A DNA stretch of 60,833 nucleotides. Source: Flavobacteriales bacterium UBA1694 (GTDB lineage Bacteria > Bacteroidota > Bacteroidia > Flavobacteriales > Weeksellaceae). The stretch is from contig DCJS01000007.1 in the NCBI GenBank assembly GCA_002319955.1, positions 22,278-83,110 of the forward strand. Reading direction: 5' to 3'. This document shows, in pieces, positions 7,702-16,279 of the stretch (position 1 is its first letter; each line of letters starts with the position of its first letter). A program made the position numbers and the translations under genes. Below the pieces are notes generated by a model. That model made no database searches. It was not told the DNA's origin and was given only the letters and a program-made list of their open reading frames with translations.

Positions 7702-9747
7702 ATGAAAACAAAAATAGTATCCCTTGCCCTGGCGTTTATCACCGTGTCATTTAGTGCACAAATCGATAGACCCATGCCAAAACCAGGTCCAGCACCTGTG
7801 GTGAATCTTGGTAAATCAAATGAATTTAAATTAAAGAATGGGCTTACGGTAATTGTTGTTGAAAACAATAAACTTCCGCGTATTAGTACCACTTTAAGTA
7901 TTGACAATAAGCCTTTCGCGTTAGGCGCTAAAAAAGGTGTTGACGCTCTCTTAGGAGAAATGCTAGGCACCGGGACTCAAAGTCTCTCGAAAGATGCCTT
8001 CAACAATAAAGTTGAACAATTAGGCGCTCGCGTGAGCTATTGGAGCGAAGGGGCTAGTGCCTCGGCCCTAACCAAGTACTTTAACGAGATTTTTGGTTAT
8101 TTCGCAGACGGCGCTCTTCACCCAAACTTCTCTCAATCGGAGTTTGATGCGGTTAAAGCACGATACATCGAAGGCCTTAAGGCAGATGCCAAAAGTGTCG
8201 AAGCAGCGGCTTCCCGCATGACTAATGTTTTAGTCTATGGAAAAGCCCACCCATTTGCAGAGTACGACACAGAAGAAAAAATTAATACCATTACACTAGA
8301 GGATGTAAAGACCTACTACAACACCTATTACAAGCCTAATAATGCTTACTTAGTCTTTGTAGGTGACATCAGCGCGAAGGATGCTAAAGCTCTTGCTGAA
8401 AAACAGTTCTCCTCTTGGAAAGCGGGCGATTTCACAACGGCTCCACTTCCAGCTATAGCTCCTGTGCTTAAAACCGAGGTTGACGTGGTAAACATGCCTA
8501 ACGCAGTGCAATCGGTTATTTCTGTCGCTTACCCAGTGGAGCTGACTAAGAAAGATCCAGATTTCTACGCTGTTCAAGTGGCTTCAACTATTTTAGGTGG
8601 GGATTTCAATTCAAAATTGAATATGAATCTTCGTGAAGCGCACGGCTGGACTTACGGCGCGCGTGGTGGCGTATCTGACTCTAGATACATGGGTCGTTTT
8701 ATGACCAACACCACCGTTAGAAACAACGTGACGGATTCCGCGGTTATTGAAACCATTAAGGAAATCAAAGGCATGACCTTAAACAAAGTGGATGCGACAG
8801 AACTAGAAAACGTGAAAGCGAAATTCTTAGGAAACTTCGTACTTTCTTTAGAAAGACCACAAACAGTTGCAAGCCAAGTCTTAACAACTAAAACGAATGA
8901 ATTAGACAAAAACTTCTATGCGTCTTATATTCAAAACATAAACAAAGTTTCTGTTGATGACGTGCTTCGCGTTGCCAAGAAATACTTCAAGCCAGAACAA
9001 GCGAAAATCATCGTGACTGGAAAAGCCGAAGAAGTTGGTGAAAGCCTAAGCAAACTTGGGTACCCAATGCACTACTTTGATTCGTACGGAAATTCTATCG
9101 AAAATCCAGCGACTGCAAAGAAGCAAGCAAACGTCTCTCTTGATGAAATCAAAGCAAGCTACTTAAAGTTTCTTGGAGGAGCGGCAGTGGTTGAGAAAGT
9201 TAAGACGATGGTTTCAGTAGGGAAAATGAGCATGGCCGGTATGGAAGGTGAGTATACAGCGAAATATGAATTTCCTGATAAATCCTCAACCCTAATTAAA
9301 ATCATGGGTATCGAGATTAAAAACATTTTCGACGGAACCAAAGGCTACATGGCTCAAATGGGACAAAAAATAGAGTTCACTCCAGAGCAAATCGCAGGAA
9401 TGAAAGGCTACAACACAGTTTTTCCTGTGCTTGGAACTGCCTTTGCAACGAGCAAAGTGGATGGCCTTGTTAGCGAAGGGGGTGTCGATTTCTACAAAGT
9501 CGTGAATACCGCCTCAAAACGGGCTGAATTCTTCAATGTGAAAACGGGCGAATTAGCAAAATCAGAAGTGACTATTTCGACGCCTCAGGGCTCACTTCTT
9601 TCCACAATGGTTTACAAAGATTACAAAGTATTTGACGGTATTAAAGTGCCAACGACAATCGAGACTCAAGCAGGGCCTCAATCATTTACAATCACCACGT
9701 CAAAAGTCGAATTTAACAAGAATGTTTCTGCAGCCGATTTTAAATAA
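7702..9747 (+). CDS. M16-family partner subunit with C-terminal extension
   Basis: A 681-residue exported M16 homologue (signal peptide to about residue 20, SFSAQ). The zinc site is lost: DALLGEML occupies the place of HxxEH. The substrate-binding R/Y region is kept (NLREAHGWTYGARG, about residues 312-325), as expected of the non-catalytic partner of the upstream peptidase. Roughly the last 220 residues (from about 455) are an additional beta-rich domain resembling the outer-membrane lipoprotein-sorting (LolA-like) fold seen fused to M16 proteins in this phylum. It is cotranscribed with the catalytic partner and followed by a strong terminator at 9781-9817. Confidence 0.9.
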   Translation: MKTKIVSLALAFITVSFSAQIDRPMPKPGPAPVVNLGKSNEFKLKNGLTVIVVENNKLPRISTTLSIDNKPFALGAKKGVDALLGEMLGTGTQSLSKDAFNNKVEQLGARVSYWSEGASASALTKYFNEIFGYFADGALHPNFSQSEFDAVKARYIEGLKADAKSVEAAASRMTNVLVYGKAHPFAEYDTEEKINTITLEDVKTYYNTYYKPNNAYLVFVGDISAKDAKALAEKQFSSWKAGDFTTAPLPAIAPVLKTEVDVVNMPNAVQSVISVAYPVELTKKDPDFYAVQVASTILGGDFNSKLNMNLREAHGWTYGARGGVSDSRYMGRFMTNTTVRNNVTDSAVIETIKEIKGMTLNKVDATELENVKAKFLGNFVLSLERPQTVASQVLTTKTNELDKNFYASYIQNINKVSVDDVLRVAKKYFKPEQAKIIVTGKAEEVGESLSKLGYPMHYFDSYGNSIENPATAKKQANVSLDEIKASYLKFLGGAAVVEKVKTMVSVGKMSMAGMEGEYTAKYEFPDKSSTLIKIMGIEIKNIFDGTKGYMAQMGQKIEFTPEQIAGMKGYNTVFPVLGTAFATSKVDGLVSEGGVDFYKVVNTASKRAEFFNVKTGELAKSEVTISTPQGSLLSTMVYKDYKVFDGIKVPTTIETQAGPQSFTITTSKVEFNKNVSAADFK

Positions 9748-9780
9748 TCTAGACTTCAGAATCCATTATACTTCGAATTA

Positions 9781-9817
9781 AAAAACCGTCTCAAATATAG
9801 CATTTGAGGCGGTTTTT
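9781..9817 (+). terminator. Intrinsic terminator after the M16 pair
   Basis: Stem AAAACCGTCTCAAAT / ATTTGAGGCGGTTTT (15 bp with one G-U) around the loop ATAGC, ending in a T run. Confidence 0.85.
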
Positions 9818-9831
9818 CATTTATAGTTTTG
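9803..9831 (+). promoter_or_regulatory. Possible promoter of an intergenic small RNA
   Basis: TTTG (9803-9806), 17 bp, TAGTTTTG (9824-9831). The -7 box is a perfect TAnnTTTG and the spacer is two bases short of the optimum. It lies directly behind the M16 terminator and points into the noncoding stretch. Confidence 0.4.
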
Positions 9832-9837
9832 CTCTAC

Positions 9838-9940
9838 TTATAGACAGAAATAAACTGCTCTGCGTATAACGAAGCTTAAGCGAATTAGAAGGCCATCACG
9901 GCGCGAAGGCAGTTCGCTTATTAATCAGCGGGCCTTTTTT
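9838..9940 (+). ncRNA. Candidate structured small RNA with pseudoknot potential
   Basis: No gene lies between 9748 and 10213 (466 bases). Within it, a perfect 8 bp stem TAAGCGAA (9877-9884) / TTCGCTTA (9913-9920) encloses a loop containing AAGGCC (9889-9894), which is complementary to GGCCTT (9931-9936) just outside the stem. This would make an H-type pseudoknot, and it is followed by a T run to 9940. With the upstream promoter-like box this predicts an RNA of about 100 nt. It does not show the conserved SRP, tmRNA or RNase P cores. It could also be a cis element or chance pairing. Confidence 0.35.
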
Positions 9941-10159
9941 ACTCTATCCGATGGAACTGATTTATTGTTGTTTATAAAAGGTCAATTCCTGTTTCTTGGG
10001 AATTTTCGATGGAAACTGCGTCCTAGTATCGTGCAAAATACTGGACTTTTCTAATTTTTTCTCCTTTAACCAATTGCAGCTCAATACGGCATTATTGTCA
10101 AGCCTCGCACCCTCCCACTGACTAAGGTGTCTTCAATGCGAAGTTTTCATTGCTATAGT
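9941..10159. other. Noncoding stretch before secG
   Basis: No gene seen. It contains a small inverted repeat AGTAT/ATACT around 10025-10043 and otherwise nothing recognisable. Confidence 0.4.
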
Positions 10160-10190
10160 TTTGGAAAATAGAACAAAATGAGTATATTTG
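10160..10190 (+). promoter_or_regulatory. Promoter of secG
   Basis: TTTG (10160-10163), 19 bp, TATATTTG (10183-10190): an exact match to the Bacteroidota consensus, 23 nt upstream of the secG ATG. Confidence 0.75.
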
Positions 10191-10213
10191 CAACCTAATT
10201 TTTAAGACATCTA

Positions 10214-10555
10214 ATGAGTACAATATTCACATTATTCATGATTCTCATCATCATTGCTTCAGTTTTACTGATCATCATTGTGATGGCACAAAACCCGAAA
10301 GGTGGAGGTTTATCGGGAACTTTTGGAGGTTCTGGCGCTGCACAGTTTGGTGTACAAAGAACGAATGACTTCATGGAAAAAGCGACCTGGACTTTAGGCG
10401 CTGTTATTGTAGCCTTAATTATACTAAGTGTGGTTTTAACCGCAAAACCAAGTCCTAAAGCTGTGGCCCCTTCTGCCCCTGCGCAGTCAACAGCACCAGC
10501 AAGCACAGCACCAGCACAAAGTACGCCGGCAGCGACGCTTCCAGCAGGCAACTAA
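10214..10555 (+). CDS. secG: Preprotein translocase subunit SecG
   Basis: SecG of the SecYEG inner-membrane channel, 113 residues. Two transmembrane helices (about 3-24 and 55-77) flank the conserved cytoplasmic loop AQNPKGGGLSGTFGG. The C-terminal 35 residues are a low-complexity Ala/Pro/Ser/Thr tail (repeats of STAPA and APAQST), common in SecG of this phylum and probably not structured. It is monocistronic: an exact promoter upstream and two hairpins downstream. Confidence 0.95.
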   Translation: MSTIFTLFMILIIIASVLLIIIVMAQNPKGGGLSGTFGGSGAAQFGVQRTNDFMEKATWTLGAVIVALIILSVVLTAKPSPKAVAPSAPAQSTAPASTAPAQSTPAATLPAGN

Positions 10556-10566
10556 AAATAAAGACC

Positions 10567-10587
10567 ATTCAAGACCCAGTCTTGAAT
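10567..10587 (+). terminator. Hairpin after secG
   Basis: Perfect 9 bp stem ATTCAAGAC / GTCTTGAAT with loop CCA, 11 bases after the stop codon. There is no T run, so on its own it is more likely a 3'-end stabiliser than a terminator. Confidence 0.4.
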
Positions 10588-10601
10588 CTGACCATAAAAG
10601 T

Positions 10602-10631
10602 AATCGGCCTAACTTTAGAGTTAGGCCGATT
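10602..10631. terminator. Bidirectional terminator between secG and recR
   Basis: Perfect 13 bp stem AATCGGCCTAACT / AGTTAGGCCGATT, loop TTAG, in the convergent gap between secG and recR. Confidence 0.85.
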
Positions 10632-10655
10632 GTCGTTTTACAAGTAAATTTAGTT

Positions 10656-11267
10656 TTAGTCCGTTTCCTTGTAAGGAACCCGGTTTTGAATAGACCGACC
10701 TAAGGAAATTTCATCCGCGTACTCAAGTTCATCACCCACCGAGATTCCTCTTGCAATAGTGGAAAACCGCACACTGTGGCCTTTTAGTTTTTTATAGAGG
10801 TAATACGCTGTTGTATCACCTTCCATTGTTGCGCTTAGCGCAAAAATAAGTTCGTTAATACCGCCTGAATTTATTTTCGCCTCTAAGGCACCCACGTTGA
10901 GCTGCCCGGGGCCCACCCCTTCCATAGGCGAAATTTTCCCTCCTAGAACGAGGTATTTACCTTTAAATTTCCCGGTGTTCTCAATGGCCATGACATCGCG
11001 TACATCTTCGACCACACAAAGCTGTGAGGAGTCTCGGCGCTCACTAGCGCAGAGTTCACAGACCTCATAGTCCGAAAAATTATGGCATTCTTTACAGTAT
11101 TTTATCTGGGTGACCAGTTCTTTTAGTGCTTGTGAAAGGGCCAGCGCCTGAGATTCATGCTGCTTCAACAAATGAAGTGCGAGGCGCAGCGCGGATTTTT
11201 TACCAATACCGGGAAGTCCGGAAATTTCCTCAACGGCCTTTGACAATACTTTACTCGGATACTCCAT
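10656..11267 (-). CDS. recR: Recombination mediator RecR
   Basis: RecR (203 residues), which with RecO/RecF loads RecA at gapped DNA. Domains in order: helix-hairpin-helix (SGLPGIGKKSALRLALHLL, residues 16-34), four-cysteine zinc finger (CKECHNF..CELC), Toprim domain (VVEDVRDVMAIENTG onward) and a C-terminal Walker-like end (GRSIQNR). Length is normal. A perfect TATCTTTG -7 box (minus strand, 11279-11272) ends 5 nt before the ATG, so the mRNA is predicted leaderless. Confidence 0.96.
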   Translation of the reverse strand: MEYPSKVLSKAVEEISGLPGIGKKSALRLALHLLKQHESQALALSQALKELVTQIKYCKECHNFSDYEVCELCASERRDSSQLCVVEDVRDVMAIENTGKFKGKYLVLGGKISPMEGVGPGQLNVGALEAKINSGGINELIFALSATMEGDTTAYYLYKKLKGHSVRFSTIARGISVGDELEYADEISLGRSIQNRVPYKETD

Positions 11268-11271
11268 AGGG

Positions 11272-11279
11272 CAAAGATA
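11272..11279 (-). promoter_or_regulatory. -7 box of recR
   Basis: Minus-strand TATCTTTG whose final G is 5 nt upstream of the A of the recR ATG. This is the same spacing as at the HipA-like and rsmB genes. Confidence 0.5.
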
Positions 11280-11359
11280 AAATATTTGAATGAGCCTAGC
11301 CGAAATTTCGCAGAGGAATCTCGGGAATTCCAGCTATATTTGAGCTTCAAAAGCCCTCT

Positions 11360-11881
11360 ATGAAACTCCGAACCTACGTCCTAGTATGCCTACTTAGTCT
11401 GGGAGCCTTTTCAAGCATCTGCTGCTCTAAAAAAGACGCAGTAGAGCAAAAACCCTCTGCTGCGGCTACTAAGAGCCAGGGTCACAAACCAAATAATTCT
11501 AAAACGCTACCAGAATCTAGTAATTTAGCGTTCCTTACCTTTGGATTCCCCCAGCAAGTTGAGGGGTGCTCCTGCTATTTTGCGGCCAACAGAACCCAGT
11601 TCATCAAGCAGAATTACATCTATGTAGATGACTATGAGAAAAATGCTTTTGTGCGCCTAGAAGAGGAGCTTATAAGTCTACCCTTCAGGAAAAACACCCA
11701 GACGGCGCCAGACTCCCAGCTTCTACTACAATTTAAAACTCCAGAGTACCAACTAAAAATTCAGGCGAGCCGAATAGACCAAGGAGAAATTGAAACCGCC
11801 CTCTACCAAGGGGAGATGACTCTTACGACAGAAAACGGCGCGCAAATCAGCTCACCCGTCTATGGCGAATGCAGTTGTTAG
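11360..11881 (+). CDS. Hypothetical lipoprotein with paired CxC motifs
   Basis: A 173-residue protein of unknown function. The N-terminus is a lipoprotein signal: basic MKLR, hydrophobic core, then SSIC with Cys21 as the likely lipidated residue. A polar linker (residues 23-55) precedes a globular part. Two CxC pairs stand out, GCSCYF (C70, C72) in the middle and ECSC (C171, C173) at the very C-terminus, which may form disulfides or bind metal. It is divergent from recR and monocistronic. I do not recognise the family. Confidence 0.75.
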   Translation: MKLRTYVLVCLLSLGAFSSICCSKKDAVEQKPSAAATKSQGHKPNNSKTLPESSNLAFLTFGFPQQVEGCSCYFAANRTQFIKQNYIYVDDYEKNAFVRLEEELISLPFRKNTQTAPDSQLLLQFKTPEYQLKIQASRIDQGEIETALYQGEMTLTTENGAQISSPVYGECSC

Positions 11882-11966
11882 GGTTCAAAAAATTACGCTC
11901 AACTTGGGCCCACAAAAAATTTCAATTGCGAAACTTAATTCTTAAATTTGAGCAAAATCAACCTTT

Positions 11967-13415
11967 ATGAATTTATCCACTATAGAACCAAAGGTCATTT
12001 GGAAGAATTTCCAAGCGCTCAATAGCGTCCCAAGACCCTCAAAAAAAGAAGAAAAAGTCATTGAGTTAATCAAGAACTTCGGAGAGAATTTAGGACTTGA
12101 AACCACGGTCGATCACGTTGGAAACGTGATTATTAAAAAGCCCGCCACTCAAGGCATGCAGACGCGTAAAACGATTGTTCTCCAATCCCACCTCGATATG
12201 GTTTGTCAAAAAAATGCCGATGTGAATTTCGATTTTGACACCATGGGAATCCAAATGGAAATCGATCAAGATTGGGTTAAGGCAAAAGGCACGACACTGG
12301 GCGCAGACAACGGCCTAGGTGTGGCGGCAATTATGTCCATCTTAGAATCTACGGACCTAGCGCACCCTCAGATAGAAGCGCTTTTCACCATTGACGAAGA
12401 AACCGGCATGACTGGGGCGATGGGACTAAAGGCTGGGCAGCTAACAGGAGAAATCCTTTTGAACCTGGACACCGAAGAAGACGATGAAATTGACATCGGC
12501 TGCGCCGGTGGAGTCGATGTAAGCGCTAGCGCCACTTACGAAGTTCAAGCTTCTACTGGCATGGGCGTAAAAATTGAAATCAAAGGCCTTCAGGGCGGGC
12601 ATTCTGGCATGGACATCCATAAAGGATTTGGCAATGCGAACGTGCTCCTAGGGCGTCTACTTCATTTAGGACTTGAAACGCAAAACATTGAACTGATTTC
12701 CATTGATGGAGGCGGACTTCGAAATGCAATTCCAAGAGAAGCCACAGCCACCCTAAGCGTGCGACATGCCGTCGAGTTCATCGAAGCCTGCACCGTATTA
12801 AAAGCCGAACTACTAGAAGAATTTGCAAGCATAGAAAAAGACCTTGTGATTCATATTGAAAACTTTTCAACGGCGCAAAAAGCAATTTCTGTTGAAGATT
12901 CAAAAAAGGTAATTCTGGCACTTACTGCGGCGCACAACGGCGTTTATCGTATGAGTCCGGACGTAGAGGATTTAGTCGAAACTTCCAATAATATCGCCAG
13001 AGTAGAACTAAACAGCGGGAGTCTTAAAATCCTTTGTCTTTCTCGCTCTTCCGTAGAATCAAGCAAAACCAGCGTAGCACAGCAGTTAAAAGCCGTCTTT
13101 ACTTTAGCCGGAATGGACGTGGTGTTTAGCGGTGAATACCCAGGATGGAAACCAAAACCAGGCTCTCAGATTGTGAAAATCATGGAGCAGATTTACCAGG
13201 ATAAATTTAAGTCTAAACCTGCGGTCGTGGCCTGCCATGCCGGTCTTGAATGCGGGATTATCGGAGCGAATTACCCAGAAATGGACATGGTAAGCTTTGG
13301 CCCTACCATTAAGGGTGCACATTCACCGGACGAAAAAGCAAGTATTTCTTCCACTCAAAAATTTTGGGAATTTTTAAAAGAGATTCTGAAAAACATCCCT
13401 GAAAAATCGGCCTAA
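11967..13415 (+). CDS. pepD: Aminoacyl-histidine dipeptidase (peptidase M20C)
   Basis: Cytosolic dizinc dipeptidase of the PepD/carnosinase group, 482 residues. Metal and catalytic signatures: SHLDMVCQK (H75, D77), GADNGLG (D114), TIDEETGMTG (catalytic E144, ligand E145) and a C-terminal GAHSPDEKAS ligand region; the dimerisation/lid domain is inserted in between. It hydrolyses Xaa-His and other dipeptides. The stop codon shares one base with the next ATG (TAATG), so the DUF2200 gene is translationally coupled. A TAAATTTG box at 11943-11950, with TTTC 19 bp upstream, is a probable promoter. Confidence 0.95.
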   Translation: MNLSTIEPKVIWKNFQALNSVPRPSKKEEKVIELIKNFGENLGLETTVDHVGNVIIKKPATQGMQTRKTIVLQSHLDMVCQKNADVNFDFDTMGIQMEIDQDWVKAKGTTLGADNGLGVAAIMSILESTDLAHPQIEALFTIDEETGMTGAMGLKAGQLTGEILLNLDTEEDDEIDIGCAGGVDVSASATYEVQASTGMGVKIEIKGLQGGHSGMDIHKGFGNANVLLGRLLHLGLETQNIELISIDGGGLRNAIPREATATLSVRHAVEFIEACTVLKAELLEEFASIEKDLVIHIENFSTAQKAISVEDSKKVILALTAAHNGVYRMSPDVEDLVETSNNIARVELNSGSLKILCLSRSSVESSKTSVAQQLKAVFTLAGMDVVFSGEYPGWKPKPGSQIVKIMEQIYQDKFKSKPAVVACHAGLECGIIGANYPEMDMVSFGPTIKGAHSPDEKASISSTQKFWEFLKEILKNIPEKSA

Positions 13416-13780
13416 TGAGTCCAAGAAAGAGTCACGATGAAAAAATTGCGGAACTGAAATTCGCCTCCGTTTACCCCCATTATGTGAGTAAAATAGAGAA
13501 AAAGGGAAGAACCATCGAGGAACTTCATCAAGTCATTGAATGGCTCACAGGATTCGATCTTAAGGCCTTACAAAAGACGCTTGATGAGCAGCTCACATTC
13601 GAGGACTTTTTCAAAAGAGCCACTCTAAATGAGAATGCCCATAAGATTACAGGGGTAATCTGCGGGTACCGAGTCGAAACCCTTGAGAACCCACTCACCC
13701 AAAAGGCGCGCTACTTAGATAAGCTCGTGGATGAACTGGCCAAGGGACGCGATATGAAACGCATTTTAAGGCAGGACTAA
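13415..13780 (+). CDS. DUF2200 domain protein
   Basis: A 121-residue soluble protein matching DUF2200: the family core FASVYPHYVSKIEKKGR is followed by a helical GFD..LQ segment, the KITGVICGYRVE segment and the ARYLDKLVDELAKGRDMKRIL tail. Function is unknown; the length is normal. It overlaps pepD by one base and shares its promoter. The downstream terminator is shared with the convergent ferredoxin gene. Confidence 0.88.
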   Translation: MSPRKSHDEKIAELKFASVYPHYVSKIEKKGRTIEELHQVIEWLTGFDLKALQKTLDEQLTFEDFFKRATLNENAHKITGVICGYRVETLENPLTQKARYLDKLVDELAKGRDMKRILRQD

Positions 13781-13798
13781 TTTCATTAAGTGACCAAA

Positions 13799-13839
13799 AA
13801 AAGAAGATCCCGAACCATTAAAGTTCGGGATCTTCTTTT
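13799..13839. terminator. Bidirectional terminator
   Basis: 17 bp stem AAAAGAAGATCCCGAAC / GTTCGGGATCTTCTTTT with a 7-nt loop. A and T tracts on both sides serve the convergent DUF2200 and ferredoxin genes. Confidence 0.88.
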
Positions 13840-13856
13840 ATAATGTTATAGGACGC

Positions 13857-14189
13857 TTATGGGTAAGGCGCTAAGGCAACCTCTAATCCGTCAAGCTCTG
13901 GAGTCAAAAATATCTGACACCCTAATCGGGAATTTTCTTTTACATGGTAAGCTTCACCTAGCATGGCATCTTCCTCATCGCCCATCGCTTCGAGCGCGTC
14001 GTTGCTTTCAAGCACATAGACCTGACACGAGGCGCACATGGCCATTCCGCCGCAAACTCCAATAGTGCCTTCCTCTGCAAGTTCGTAGGAGCGAATTGCC
14101 TCCATTAAATTCATGGACATGTCGGTTGGAACCACGATTTCATGCAAAACCCCATTTCGGTCGGTAAGCTTTATAGTAATGTCTGACAT
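13857..14189 (-). CDS. Adrenodoxin-type [2Fe-2S] ferredoxin
   Basis: A 110-residue plant/adrenodoxin-like ferredoxin. Cluster ligands are C46, C52, C55 and C91 (C-x5-C-x2-C-x35-C, in GVCGGMAMCASC and RLGCQ). It is acidic, as expected for an electron carrier. It lies 20 bases downstream of a TrxR-like ferredoxin-NADP reductase gene in the same direction, so that enzyme is its likely electron donor. The final acceptor, for example heme degradation, Fe-S assembly or a P450-like enzyme, is not encoded nearby. Confidence 0.93.
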   Translation of the reverse strand: MSDITIKLTDRNGVLHEIVVPTDMSMNLMEAIRSYELAEEGTIGVCGGMAMCASCQVYVLESNDALEAMGDEEDAMLGEAYHVKENSRLGCQIFLTPELDGLEVALAPYP

Positions 14190-14209
14190 AGTCTGTTAAA
14201 TGTACTAAA

Positions 14210-15265
14210 TTAATCGATCTTCTTGACCACTGCCTTTTCCGCTTCTTTTCGGCTTCCATCGAACCCATCCACCCCACTTACAGTGGTGTACTTTAAAACG
14301 TATTTTTTTCCCGGGTTCATTCGGCTATAGACACTTTGACACATTAAGGTGGCCTCATGGAATCCACAAAGGATTAATTTAAGCTTTCCTGGATAGGTGT
14401 TGATATCTCCAATGGCATAGACGCCTTCAATGTTAGTTTGGTAGTCAAGGGCATTGTTTACCTTAATGGCATTCTTCTCAATATCAAGCCCCCAATTGTT
14501 TAAATCACCTAATTTTGGCGTTAGGCCAAACAATGGAATAAAGAAATCAGTGGCTATATCCACTTGCTCACCATTGGTTTCAACGGTAATTCCCTCCAAA
14601 TGAGTACCTCCTTTTAGGGCCTTGACTTCCGCTGGGGTAATTAGATTAATTTTGCCTTGGTCTTTAAGTGCCTGTACTTTTTCCACAGAATCTAAAGCAC
14701 CACGAAATTCATTTCTTCGGTGAATCAGCGTGACTTTCTGCGCAATATTGGCTAAAAAGATACTCCAGTCTAAGGCCGAATCTCCTCCCCCTGCAATAAC
14801 CACGTTTTTACCTCTAAAGTGTTCTGGATCTTTCACAAAATATTCAACACCATGCTCTTCAAACTGCGAAAGATTCTCGAGGTGCTCAGGCTTACGCGGC
14901 TCGAAGGTTCCGAGTCCACCGGCTATGGCAATTGCTCTTGCGCGGTGCACGGTTCCTTTATTTGTCACAACTTCGAAGTAGTCTTCATCCACTTTATGGA
15001 GGCTCACGGCAGTTTCTCCTAGAGTAAATCCAGGTTGGAACTGCTTTATTTGTTCCATTAAATTATCCACTAACTCCCCCGCGTTAATACTTGGAAATCC
15101 AGGAATATCAAAAATAGGTTTCTTCGGGTAAAGTTCTGACAACTGGCCTCCCGGCTGAGGAAGCGCGTCGATTATATGGCATTTTATCTTTAGTAATCCT
15201 GCTTCGAAAACAGCGAAAAGACCCGTAGGTCCCGCGCCGATTATGAGTAAGTCGGTCGTGATCAT
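14210..15265 (-). CDS. TrxR-like ferredoxin--NADP(+) reductase
   Basis: A 351-residue flavoprotein of the thioredoxin-reductase-like FNR class (YumC type). FAD-binding GAGPTGLFAVFEAG (residues 10-23) is followed by the class motif QPGGQLSELYP, the NADPH-binding GGGDSALDW and the C-terminal FAD motif YAIGDINTYPGKLKL. The redox CxxC of true thioredoxin reductases is absent, which supports the FNR assignment. It transfers electrons between NADPH and ferredoxin and is the first gene of a two-gene operon with the [2Fe-2S] ferredoxin. Confidence 0.93.
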   Translation of the reverse strand: MITTDLLIIGAGPTGLFAVFEAGLLKIKCHIIDALPQPGGQLSELYPKKPIFDIPGFPSINAGELVDNLMEQIKQFQPGFTLGETAVSLHKVDEDYFEVVTNKGTVHRARAIAIAGGLGTFEPRKPEHLENLSQFEEHGVEYFVKDPEHFRGKNVVIAGGGDSALDWSIFLANIAQKVTLIHRRNEFRGALDSVEKVQALKDQGKINLITPAEVKALKGGTHLEGITVETNGEQVDIATDFFIPLFGLTPKLGDLNNWGLDIEKNAIKVNNALDYQTNIEGVYAIGDINTYPGKLKLILCGFHEATLMCQSVYSRMNPGKKYVLKYTTVSGVDGFDGSRKEAEKAVVKKID

Positions 15266-15421
15266 TTCTCTGAAAAATTAAGTTATATAAACTTTGCGAA
15301 AATACAAAAAAAATACGAAATTCGCTGGTAACTAAGCGCAATCCCGTGCGACCTATTGGCTGATTTATATCACAAGGCCTGGATTTTAAACATTGGCAAA
15401 GAATTTGCAAAACTAAAGACC

Positions 15422-16189
15422 ATGAAGAAATTTTTTAGCCTATTTTTCCTATTCTCCCTTGTATTTGGGTACGGGCAACTAGAATCTATTTCATCTGGTG
15501 AAATCTTGCACTACCGAATTCATTATGGGATTCTTAATGCCGGTACAGCAACCCTAAGCGCGCAAAGAACAACCTATGGCGGCAGCCCTCACCTCTACGT
15601 AAAAGGGGTTGGACGCTCAACAGGAACCGTCCGAGCATTATTTAAAGTAGATGATCTTTATGAAAGCTACATAAGCCTTGATACAGGACTTCCTAGCTTT
15701 TACGTACGAAATGTAAAAGAAGGGGGCTATTCCCAGCATTTACAGGCCAAATTCAATCACAAAACTCAGAGTTTAATCCTAACCGATAAGAAAAACCCCT
15801 CAAATCGCCCACGCCAGATTCAAACGCCCAAAGGCATTCAAGACATGCTCTCCGCTTTTTATCACCTCAGAGGTCTTGATAGCCTAGAGCTTCGCCCAGG
15901 TAGAACCATAAAAATGAATGTGTGGATTGATGACAATTTATTTCCTTTCAGACTTCGCGTGGACAAAGTTGAGACTCTTCAAACCAAATTTGGTAAAATT
16001 AGCGCCATTCGAATTACCCCCATGGTTATGAGCGGACGAGTGTTCAAAGCGAGAGAAGGCGTTACGATGTGGGTTTCAAACGACAAAAACCATGTGCCTC
16101 TTTTACTTCAAGCGGAACTTGCCGTGGGTTCTTTGAAAGCAAGTTTGGAGAATTACTCCCATGTAAAATACAAAATGAACTTTCACTAG
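15422..16189 (+). CDS. Exported DUF3108 domain protein
   Basis: A 255-residue exported protein with signal peptide (MKKFFSLFFLFSLVFGYGQ). The mature part matches DUF3108, starting at the conserved GEILHYRIHYGILNAGTATL-like strand (residues 28-47) and continuing through an AGT..L..FKVDD..ESY region. The family is predicted to be a beta-sheet periplasmic or outer-membrane-associated protein of unknown function. The open frame can be read from a TTG at 15356, but the ATG at 15422 directly precedes the signal peptide and is preferred. Confidence 0.87.
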   Translation: MKKFFSLFFLFSLVFGYGQLESISSGEILHYRIHYGILNAGTATLSAQRTTYGGSPHLYVKGVGRSTGTVRALFKVDDLYESYISLDTGLPSFYVRNVKEGGYSQHLQAKFNHKTQSLILTDKKNPSNRPRQIQTPKGIQDMLSAFYHLRGLDSLELRPGRTIKMNVWIDDNLFPFRLRVDKVETLQTKFGKISAIRITPMVMSGRVFKAREGVTMWVSNDKNHVPLLLQAELAVGSLKASLENYSHVKYKMNFH

Positions 16190-16279
16190 GTTGAAAAGAG
16201 CGCAGCGAATTCTGCTTTTTTTCTTTCATTTTGTAACAATTTAGTAGCCCCGGGTGTCTTATATTGAGAGATGCTACTG

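Noticed and set aside
9838..9940. Identification of the intergenic RNA as SRP RNA
   Set aside because: The conserved GGTCAGG...GGAA...AGCAGCC core of the SRP domain IV hairpin is absent.
10195..10551. 118-residue minus-strand reading frame opposite secG
   Set aside because: Ala/Gly-rich shadow of the secG low-complexity tail; no start signal or homology pattern.
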